Assembly: GCA_947175375.1 (NCBI GenBank)
Contig: CAMWMT010000207.1
Coordinates: 1-5,639, forward strand
Source: an uncultured Clostridiaceae bacterium
GTDB lineage: Bacteria; Bacillota; Clostridia; Lachnospirales; Lachnospiraceae
DNA: 5,639 bases
Direction: 5' to 3'
Shown here: positions 1 to 4,251 of the stretch, piece after piece
Layout of the letters: every line of letters begins with the position of its first letter
How positions within the stretch are numbered: position 1 is the first letter of the stretch
Position numbers and translations under genes: made by a program
Notes under the pieces: generated by a model
Database searches by the model: none
Told to the model about the DNA's origin: nothing
Seen by the model: the letters and a program-made list of their open reading frames with translations, nothing else

Positions 1-748
1 GGCAGCCGGGATGGCGACTTGCGGAAAGACCCCGTTTGTTGTCACCTATGCGGTATTCGGTTCCCTTAGAATGTGCGAGATGATCCGTCAGGAAATCTGC
101 TATCCGAACCTGAATGTGAAGATTGCGTGCTCACACGGCGGCGTGACTCCGGCAAATGATGGTGCGAGCCATCAGTGTATCGAGGACCTGGGAGTTCTTC
201 GGACACTTCCGAACATGACAGTGATCATGCCGGCGGATTATTATGCAGCAAAGAAGCTGGTGGCAAAAGCGGCTGAGATGTATGGTCCCTGTTACCTTCG
301 GTTTACCAGGGATGCGATTCCGGTAATCTACGATGAGGATACAGAATTTGAGATCGGGAAGGCAAATGTCCTGCGGGAAGGCAAGGACGTGGCGCTGATC
401 GCCAATGGAGATACGGTCTGCATCGCGCTGAAGGCAGCAAAGATGCTGGAGGAAAAGGGCATCCAGGCAAAGGTGTTGGATATGCATACGATCAAACCGC
501 TGGACAAAGATGCGGTCATGGATTGCATCAATAACATTGGCAAGATCATCACCGTGGAAGATCACAATATTCTGAACGGATTGGGAAGCGCTGTCAGCGA
601 TGTAGTGGCGGAGACCGGCAAGGCAGTAGTGAGAAGAGTTGGTATCCAGGACCAGTTTGGGCAGTCCGCTCCTTATGAAAGACTGCTGGAGATGAACGGG
701 ATCACAGCAGAGCATATCGTTGAACTGGCCGAGGAACTGACGCAGTAA
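1..748 (+). CDS. Transketolase, C-terminal subunit (partial, 5' end outside window)
   Basis: This is the C-terminal half of a split, two-subunit transketolase. It would act in the cytoplasm with an N-terminal subunit, expected just upstream, to transfer two-carbon ketol units between sugar phosphates using thiamine diphosphate. The frame is open to the left edge (first full codon at base 2, reading A-A-G before the Met at 11), so that Met is internal. About 248 residues are visible of the roughly 310 usual for this subunit. Counting from that Met, the pyrimidine-binding domain covers about residues 1-101 and includes the conserved stretch DGASHQCIEDL (50-60), equivalent to the DGxTHQPxE motif of transketolases. 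The C-terminal domain runs from about 118 to 245 (EGKDVALIANGDT, then ITVEDHNILNGLGSAV). The cofactor-activating Glu of the AEQN motif lies in the missing part. A 1-deoxyxylulose-5-phosphate synthase or pyruvate dehydrogenase E1-beta is less likely given the DGASHQ region. The pairing with an SDR suggests a dedicated catabolic transketolase rather than the housekeeping one, but that is inference. Confidence 0.93.
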   Translation, partial: AAGMATCGKTPFVVTYAVFGSLRMCEMIRQEICYPNLNVKIACSHGGVTPANDGASHQCIEDLGVLRTLPNMTVIMPADYYAAKKLVAKAAEMYGPCYLRFTRDAIPVIYDEDTEFEIGKANVLREGKDVALIANGDTVCIALKAAKMLEEKGIQAKVLDMHTIKPLDKDAVMDCINNIGKIITVEDHNILNGLGSAVSDVVAETGKAVVRRVGIQDQFGQSAPYERLLEMNGITAEHIVELAEELTQ

Positions 749-786
749 TATATACTTATCAGCGAAAAGAGTTGCAGGCAATAATA

Positions 787-815
787 TGTATAACAAGTGA
801 GCACACTATTATGTA
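787..815. promoter_or_regulatory. Imperfect inverted repeat upstream of the SDR promoter, possible operator
   Basis: The left arm TGTATAACAAGTG (787-799) and the right arm CACTATTATGTA (804-815) are imperfectly complementary, about 9 of 12 positions with one gap. The right arm reaches the expected -35 position of the SDR promoter. It also contains TATTATGTA, which recurs on the opposite strand at 2468-2476 within the gntR promoter region. The site could bind the nearby GntR-type regulator, but AT-rich DNA gives such matches by chance. Confidence 0.25.
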
Positions 816-842
816 TTTTACATCCTACCATATAGGTATAAT
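814..842 (+). promoter_or_regulatory. Probable promoter of the SDR gene
   Basis: A perfect -10 box TATAAT at 837-842 lies 43 bases before the SDR start codon. At the 17-bp spacing the -35 hexamer is TATTTT (814-819), a poor match. TTTACA (817-822) is better but leaves only a 14-bp spacer. A strong -10 with a weak -35 fits a regulated promoter, although read-through from the transketolase genes is also possible because no clear terminator lies between. Confidence 0.55.
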
Positions 843-857
843 GTTATAGGTATGATG
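831..857 (+). repeat. Tandem 13-bp direct repeat over the SDR promoter
   Basis: TATAGGTATAATG (831-843) and TATAGGTATGATG (845-857) differ at one base and are one base apart, giving a 14-bp period. The first copy contains the -10 box TATAAT. The second copy, with TATGAT, would lie at or just past the transcription start. The arrangement could be a local duplication, a pair of regulator half-sites, or two overlapping -10 elements. Confidence 0.6.
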
Positions 858-872
858 AGATAAATAAAAAAT

Positions 873-877
873 GGAGG
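873..877 (+). promoter_or_regulatory. Ribosome binding site that fixes the SDR start
   Basis: GGAGG lies 8 bases before the ATG at 886. An in-frame ATG at 871 overlaps this site and has no site of its own, so 886 is the better start. Confidence 0.85.
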
Positions 878-885
878 ATAATATC

Positions 886-1644
886 ATGTTTGAATTTCAA
901 GATCAGGTAGTAATCGTAACTGGAAGCGGATCTCCGAAGGGGATCGGAAGAACCATCGCCCGTACCTTTGCAAAGCAGGGCGCGACTGTGATTATCGCAG
1001 ATATGAATGAAGAAGGCATCAAAGATACGGTGGCTGTGATCGAAGGTGAAGGCGGCAAAGCCATGGGTATCACAGTAAATGTGACTTCGCCGGAATCCGT
1101 GCAGCAGATGGTGGATACGGTCATGGAAAAATATGGCCGGATCGATGTATTGGTCAATAATGCTGGCATTTCCCAGAAAGTGACAGTGGAAGATATGAAG
1201 CTGGAAGATATGAGAAGAATCTTCGAGGTAAATATGTTCGGATTGTTCCTCTGCACACAGGCCTGCATGAAGCCTATGCGCGCGGCTAAATATGGAAGGA
1301 TCGTAAACCTATCTTCCGTATCCGGAAAACGGGGCGGCGGTGTATTTGGAGGAGCGCATTATTCTGCATCCAAAGCAGCGGTTCTGGCATTTTCCAAAAA
1401 CCTGTCCAGAGAGATCTCTGCAGAGGGAATCACCATCAACAGTGTGTGCCCAGGTTTAATCAATACGGAGATCTGGAAGTCCCTGCCAAAAGAGGATGCG
1501 GACAAAGTCATCGATGGCATTCCCATGGGACGTCCTGGCGAGACTCAGGAGGTGGCTAATGCGATCGTCTTCCTGGCTTCCAAAGAAGCTTCCTATATTA
1601 CAGGAGAAGAGATCGATATTAATGGCGGGTCTCATATGGATTAA
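886..1644 (+). CDS. SDR-family NAD(P)-dependent oxidoreductase
   Basis: This is a 252-residue classical short-chain dehydrogenase/reductase, the usual family length, predicted cytoplasmic. It interconverts a hydroxyl and a keto group using NAD(P)(H). The cofactor glycine motif is TGSGSPKGIG (residues 12-21), which has two more residues between TG and GxG than the usual TGxxxGxG. D39 at the end of the second beta strand favours NAD(H) over NADP(H). NNAG is at 91-94, the structural Asn at 116, and the catalytic residues are S144, Y159 and K163 (YSASK). CPG at 188-190 and the C-terminal INGG also fit. Many such proteins are annotated as 3-oxoacyl-ACP reductase, but the position after a split transketolase and near a GntR/FCD regulator argues for sugar, polyol or sugar-acid oxidation. 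The substrate is not readable from sequence. It ends just before a stem-loop shared with the convergent gntR gene. Confidence 0.95.
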   Translation: MFEFQDQVVIVTGSGSPKGIGRTIARTFAKQGATVIIADMNEEGIKDTVAVIEGEGGKAMGITVNVTSPESVQQMVDTVMEKYGRIDVLVNNAGISQKVTVEDMKLEDMRRIFEVNMFGLFLCTQACMKPMRAAKYGRIVNLSSVSGKRGGGVFGGAHYSASKAAVLAFSKNLSREISAEGITINSVCPGLINTEIWKSLPKEDADKVIDGIPMGRPGETQEVANAIVFLASKEASYITGEEIDINGGSHMD

Positions 1645-1671
1645 GCCCTTCCTAAAGTTTAACATAAAGAA

Positions 1672-1706
1672 GAATCGGCCTCATGGAAGATCCATGAGGT
1701 CGGTTC
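1672..1706. terminator. Hairpin between convergent SDR and gntR genes, likely bidirectional terminator
   Basis: The arms 1672-1687 and 1691-1706 pair over 16 bp, including two G-U wobbles, around a 3-base loop AGA. Read leftward, the stem starts three bases after the gntR stop and is followed by a U-rich run (TTCTTTATG). Read rightward, a T6 run at 1716-1721 comes nine bases after the stem, inside the gntR 3' end. It therefore looks better for gntR than for the SDR transcript. Confidence 0.75.
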
Positions 1707-1708
1707 AT

Positions 1709-2431
1709 TCAGGCATTTTTTATCACATTTTCAAAATAGGTATCACGGATGTTTTGGTTCAGACGGACGGTATTCCGTTCCTTTAACATCTGGAAGATCG
1801 TTTCGTGAGCTTTGTACAGTTCCTGTCCCCGTCCTGTTTCTACCATCTGCGTGACAGTCGCCAGTCGAATCGACCAGGTCAGCATCTGTACGACCCGGTT
1901 GATCTTGTCAATCAGCGGATTGTGCCCCATTCGGGAAACGGCATCATGGAATTCATTGTCTGCTTCAAAGACTGCCTGTGTATTCTGAGGACCTTTTTCG
2001 ATCTCTGTTCTCATGAGTGCAAGTCTCTCTTCCAGAATCTGCATATCTTCTTCGGTGTATTTTGTCATGGCGAGCTGGACAACACCGGATTCCATCATCT
2101 CCCGGAGTTCCATCAGATTGTCATAAGAGTCTGCTTTATCCAGAATAATACCATAGATCATGGGATCGATCATACTTTCTGTAAAGCCTTCACATACGAA
2201 AGTTCCTTCCGCGCGGCGAATCTCCAGAACCCCCAGATAGACCAGGATCTTGATTGCTTCGCGTATGGAGTTTCTCCCTACTCCCAGATGCTCTGCAAGT
2301 TCCAGTTCTGTCGGAATCTTGTCACCGGGACGCAGTTCTTTATGGATCATGGCTTCTGTCAGACAGTTGATGACCCGCTGAACCACAGATTCATTGTTTA
2401 ATTTTTTCAGATAGCTTATATTCTGGCTCAT
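1709..2431 (-). CDS. GntR-family transcriptional regulator, FadR-type with FCD domain
   Basis: This is a 240-residue DNA-binding repressor or activator of normal length for the family. The N-terminal winged helix (about residues 15-82) carries the typical LRPGDKIPTELELAEHLG and VGRNSIREAIKIL segments, with the recognition helix near 52-62 and the wing at RRAEGTFV. The all-helical FCD ligand domain spans about 100-238. FCD domains usually bind a metal through Asp, His, His and His. Here D158, H162 and H209 are present, but the position 22 residues after H209, where the fourth His normally falls, is T231. The start is the ATG at 2431, preceded by GGAGGAG. An in-frame TTG at 2443 would absorb that site. 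The gene is divergent from the exporter and convergent with the SDR. FCD regulators commonly sense small organic acids or sugar acids and control neighbouring genes, so the transketolase/SDR block and the exporter are both candidate targets. Confidence 0.95.
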   Translation of the reverse strand: MSQNISYLKKLNNESVVQRVINCLTEAMIHKELRPGDKIPTELELAEHLGVGRNSIREAIKILVYLGVLEIRRAEGTFVCEGFTESMIDPMIYGIILDKADSYDNLMELREMMESGVVQLAMTKYTEEDMQILEERLALMRTEIEKGPQNTQAVFEADNEFHDAVSRMGHNPLIDKINRVVQMLTWSIRLATVTQMVETGRGQELYKAHETIFQMLKERNTVRLNQNIRDTYFENVIKNA

Positions 2432-2434
2432 AAT

Positions 2435-2441
2435 CTCCTCC
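2435..2441 (-). promoter_or_regulatory. Ribosome binding site that fixes the gntR start
   Basis: Read leftward, GGAGGAG precedes ATG at 2431, with five bases between GGAGG and the start. It overlaps the alternative in-frame TTG at 2443, which makes that earlier start unlikely. Confidence 0.85.
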
Positions 2442-2473
2442 AAGTCGATACTTTTAATCCAATGTCCTACATA

Positions 2474-2502
2474 ATACTATTACATGTGAAATAAAATGTC
2501 AA
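2474..2502 (-). promoter_or_regulatory. Promoter of gntR
   Basis: On the minus strand a perfect -35 box TTGACA (2502-2497) is followed after exactly 17 bases by TAGTAT (2479-2474), a four-of-six -10 match. The start codon is about 43 bases further on. An 8-bp inverted repeat brackets the -35 box, which would suit autoregulation. Confidence 0.65.
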
Positions 2503-2519
2503 ATGAAACGGTGTAATAG
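2477..2519. repeat. Inverted repeat CTATTACA / TGTAATAG around the gntR -35 box, possible operator
   Basis: CTATTACA at 2477-2484 and TGTAATAG at 2512-2519 are perfect reverse complements with centres 35 bp apart. The midpoint (2498) falls within the gntR -35 box. A wide spacing of this kind would suit two regulator dimers or looping rather than one dimer. The right arm lies in the context GGTGTAAT, similar to GGTATAAT at 835-842 and GGTATGAT at 849-856 in the SDR promoter. Confidence 0.4.
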
Positions 2520-2579
2520 ATTTATCATTAATAAGTGGTCGAAAGGGGTCAGGTATATTCTCATAGTTCTTTGAGATGA

Positions 2580-2608
2580 TGGACTGTGTTTATAAACCAT
2601 GTTATACT
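2580..2608 (+). promoter_or_regulatory. Promoter of the DUF939-type membrane protein gene
   Basis: TGGACT (2580-2585, four of six to the -35 consensus) and TATACT (2603-2608, five of six to the -10 consensus) are 17 bases apart. The coding start at 2644 follows 35 bases after the -10 box. The spacer contains a perfect palindrome. Confidence 0.55.
2588..2597. promoter_or_regulatory. Palindrome GTTTATAAAC in the exporter promoter spacer, candidate operator
   Basis: This perfect 10-bp palindrome sits between the -35 and -10 boxes, where a bound repressor would block RNA polymerase. No second copy was noticed in the window. It is short and AT-rich, so chance is possible. Confidence 0.35.
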
Positions 2609-2631
2609 ATATGAAATGGGGGAAGAAGTAC

Positions 2632-2637
2632 AGGAGG
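2632..2637 (+). promoter_or_regulatory. Ribosome binding site that fixes the exporter start
   Basis: AGGAGG lies six bases before ATG at 2644. The earlier in-frame ATG codons at 2599 and 2611 overlap or precede the promoter -10 region and have no such site. Confidence 0.85.
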
Positions 2638-2643
2638 GGTACT

Positions 2644-3657
2644 ATGAAAACAGAGATGGACATACACAGGCGCAGAAAGATCATTTTGAAAGTATTAAAG
2701 ATTGCGGTCGGAAGCTGTATGGCAGTGGCAATTGCGCAGTTTTTTAAACTTCAGTACGCGACTTCGGCAGGAATCATTACGCTTTTGACCGTGCAGGATA
2801 CGAGAAAAGATACCATTGAACTTACAGCTGAACGCTTGCTTTCATTTCTTTTGTCGGTCTTACTGGTTTTTATCTGTTTCCGGTACATAGGGAGACTTGA
2901 CTGGGTGAACTATGGAATATACATATTTCTGATGGTGAATGTCTGCTACTTCTTCGGCTGGCAGAATACGATATCGGTTAATGCAGTCATGGGGACTCAT
3001 TATCTGCTGACTCCAAACTACAGCCTGAATTTTGCAGTAAACGAATTGACATTGATCCTGATTGGAACCAGCCTGGCTCTTGCCATGAACTGGAGAATGC
3101 CCAGTAACATGAAGCTCATTCGGGAGGATATCCGAAGAGTAGAGAATGACATGCAGAAGGTACTTCAGGAACTGGCAAGACATCTGGAAGAAGGCTTTGA
3201 CGGAGCGCATATCTGGCTTGACCTGGATCAGCTGGAAGAATCCATTCATCAAGGTCTGGAACGCGCGAATGAACAGGCATATAATACCTTGTCACAGGAT
3301 GACCATTATTATGTGGAATATATGGAGATGCGGCTGCAGCAATGTGCCATGCTGCAGTCCCTCCGATATCGGGTCTGGAAGATACAAAAGATGCCGAGGC
3401 AGGCGAAACTCGTCAGTTATTATCTGAATTATCTTGCGCGTTATATCCGTGAAGAAAATGTCCCGGACGAACAAAGGAAAGAACTGCAGCATGTATTTGA
3501 ACTGATGAAACTTCAGCCGCTTCCGAAGAACCGGGAAGAATTCGAGTCCCGAGCGATCTTATATCATGTACTGCTGGATCTGGAGGATTTCCTGTTCGTG
3601 AAGCAACGGTTTGCGGACCAGTACATCTGCGACCAAGGTTCCGAAGAGGAAGAATAG
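2644..3657 (+). CDS. Aromatic acid exporter family (DUF939/ArAE_1-type) membrane protein
   Basis: This 337-residue protein fits the Firmicute DUF939 family (ArAE_1 with its C-terminal domain, related to FUSC and B. subtilis YqjA), where members are about 320-360 residues. The N-terminus is short and positively charged (HRRRK), followed by hydrophobic segments at about 14-34, 39-50, 64-82, 88-106 and 133-150. The conserved pattern of the first helices is visible (LKIAVGSCMAVAIAQFF, then YATSAGIITLLTVQDTRKDT). After residue 150 the rest is a hydrophilic, strongly helical cytoplasmic domain (about 155-325) with a very acidic tail ending EEEE. Family members are presumed exporters of aromatic or organic acids, but most, including this subgroup, have no demonstrated substrate. 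The gene is divergent from the GntR/FCD regulator, a common arrangement for a regulator and its target. It converges on a small minus-strand gene with 11 bases between stop codons. Confidence 0.88.
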   Translation: MKTEMDIHRRRKIILKVLKIAVGSCMAVAIAQFFKLQYATSAGIITLLTVQDTRKDTIELTAERLLSFLLSVLLVFICFRYIGRLDWVNYGIYIFLMVNVCYFFGWQNTISVNAVMGTHYLLTPNYSLNFAVNELTLILIGTSLALAMNWRMPSNMKLIREDIRRVENDMQKVLQELARHLEEGFDGAHIWLDLDQLEESIHQGLERANEQAYNTLSQDDHYYVEYMEMRLQQCAMLQSLRYRVWKIQKMPRQAKLVSYYLNYLARYIREENVPDEQRKELQHVFELMKLQPLPKNREEFESRAILYHVLLDLEDFLFVKQRFADQYICDQGSEEEE

Positions 3658-3660
3658 GCA

Positions 3661-3682
3661 TCTCCCCCTTATAAAGGGGAGA
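3661..3682. terminator. Hairpin at the convergent 3' ends of the exporter and the small gene
   Basis: TCTCCCC (3661-3667) pairs with GGGGAGA (3676-3682). One C is then bulged and TT/AA closes a 3-base loop. The stem starts three bases after the exporter stop and overlaps the stop codon of the minus-strand gene (3669-3671). Neither side has a clean T run directly after the stem; leftward there is a pyrimidine-rich stretch, and rightward T5 occurs some 14 bases later. It probably serves as a weak bidirectional terminator. Confidence 0.55.
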
Positions 3683-4025
3683 GCTGGAAGCTACCATTTT
3701 TCCGGATCGTGCAGATGAGGCTTTCGAAACCGCCGGTGCGAAACTCGATGAGAAGCTTGTCGCCGCATGTTTTGCAGACCGGCTCGCAGCGGAGCGTGGA
3801 GATTTTCTCAAGAAAGCTCGGCTCCAGATTCTCAATAGAGTGTATGACGCGGGATTCACATTCATACTGTTTCTTCTGGGGCATCTCCGCATAATGAAGA
3901 TACAGATTTTTGAATCTGTCAGCCGTTTTGGCGGAATGGAAATAACTCCCTGCCATCATATACACAATGTATGCCATGGCGCGCTGTCTGCTGTAGCTTT
4001 TTTCGGTGCTGTTGAATGTTTTCAT
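3669..4025 (-). CDS. Unrecognised 118-residue protein with a cysteine cluster
   Basis: I do not recognise this protein. It begins at ATG 4025 with AAGGAAG eight bases upstream. A longer in-frame reading back to 4157 lacks a ribosome binding site and covers the apparent leader, so I reject it. The N-terminus is basic with a short hydrophobic stretch (AMAYIVYMMAGSYF, residues 16-29), too short and interrupted for a convincing membrane helix. The middle is rich in charged residues plus Tyr and His. The C-terminal third contains C80, C84 and C87 in a CxxxCxxCG arrangement, with C105 further on and ESLICTIRKNGSF near the end. The cysteines could bind zinc or an iron-sulfur cluster, but this is inference. 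Convergence with the exporter means no operon link to it. The glycosidase lies upstream on the same strand, across 226 bases. Reading-frame length, the ribosome binding site and a 3' hairpin support a real gene. Confidence 0.65.
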   Translation of the reverse strand: MKTFNSTEKSYSRQRAMAYIVYMMAGSYFHSAKTADRFKNLYLHYAEMPQKKQYECESRVIHSIENLEPSFLEKISTLRCEPVCKTCGDKLLIEFRTGGFESLICTIRKNGSFQLSPL

Positions 4026-4033
4026 AAATATCG

Positions 4034-4040
4034 CTTCCTT
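4034..4040 (-). promoter_or_regulatory. Ribosome binding site that fixes the small gene's start
   Basis: Read leftward, AAGGAAG lies eight bases before ATG at 4025. This supports the 118-residue version rather than an N-terminal extension through the upstream inverted repeat. Confidence 0.7.
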
Positions 4041-4082
4041 TCTGTAGGGGTAGAATGAATCTGTCCCGTTTGCAGGTGACTG

Positions 4083-4109
4083 CAGATTGGGCAAAAAAAT
4101 ACCAATCTG
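4083..4109. repeat. 8-bp inverted repeat in the leader of the small gene
   Basis: CAGATTGG (4083-4090) and CCAATCTG (4102-4109) are perfect reverse complements with an 11-base spacer containing A7. Read leftward this would be a stem with a U-rich loop in the roughly 90-base 5' leader of the small gene, or it could be an operator. The remaining leader to 4041 shows no other structure that I can support. Confidence 0.5.
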
Positions 4110-4117
4110 ATGAAAAA

Positions 4118-4149
4118 GTGTATAGTATACCTGTCGGTACATTTTGCAA
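4118..4149 (-). promoter_or_regulatory. Weak promoter candidate for the small gene
   Basis: On the minus strand GTATACTATACAC (4130-4118) offers overlapping -10 boxes, TATACT (4129-4124) and TATACA (4124-4119). TTGCAA (4149-4144) is the nearest -35-like hexamer, but it gives spacers of 14 or 19 bases rather than 17. Transcription would give a leader of about 90 bases. Confidence 0.35.
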
Positions 4150-4212
4150 TCCATCACATTGGTTTCTCATTCTACTTCCTGAAGAAATATGGAAGCTTAT
4201 TTTATTATGGCA

Positions 4213-4244
4213 TGCTCCAAATGATTTGTCAATCATTTGGAGCA
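4213..4244. terminator. Perfect 14-bp stem-loop after the glycosidase gene, probable terminator or 3'-end stabiliser
   Basis: TGCTCCAAATGATT (4213-4226) and AATCATTTGGAGCA (4231-4244) are perfect reverse complements around a 4-base loop. The stem begins seven bases after the glycosidase stop. No U tract follows it in either direction: leftward it runs into TGCCATAATAAAAT and rightward into AAAAATTATC. The position fits a 3'-end structure, but a standard intrinsic terminator needs a U tract. Confidence 0.55.
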
Positions 4245-4251
4245 AAAATTA

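Noticed and set aside
131..796. Long minus-strand open frame of 221 residues
   Set aside because: It is the antisense shadow of the transketolase gene, with no ribosome binding site and His/Cys/Leu-rich composition typical of a shadow frame.
749..830. Terminator after the transketolase gene
   Set aside because: Only very short pairings (for example TTGC/GCAA) are present and no stem with a T run, so I do not call one.
1496..1786. Plus-strand open frame of 96 residues
   Set aside because: It overlaps the SDR 3' end in another frame, runs through the terminator stem, and has no homology that I recognise.
1805..2401. Plus-strand open frame of 198 residues
   Set aside because: It lies fully antisense to the GntR regulator, whose protein is unmistakable; its composition is Cys/Phe/His-rich and there is no ribosome binding site.
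4026..4157. N-terminal extension of the small minus-strand gene to 4157
   Set aside because: The extension covers the promoter candidate and inverted repeat and lacks a ribosome binding site, whereas the ATG at 4025 has AAGGAAG at good spacing.
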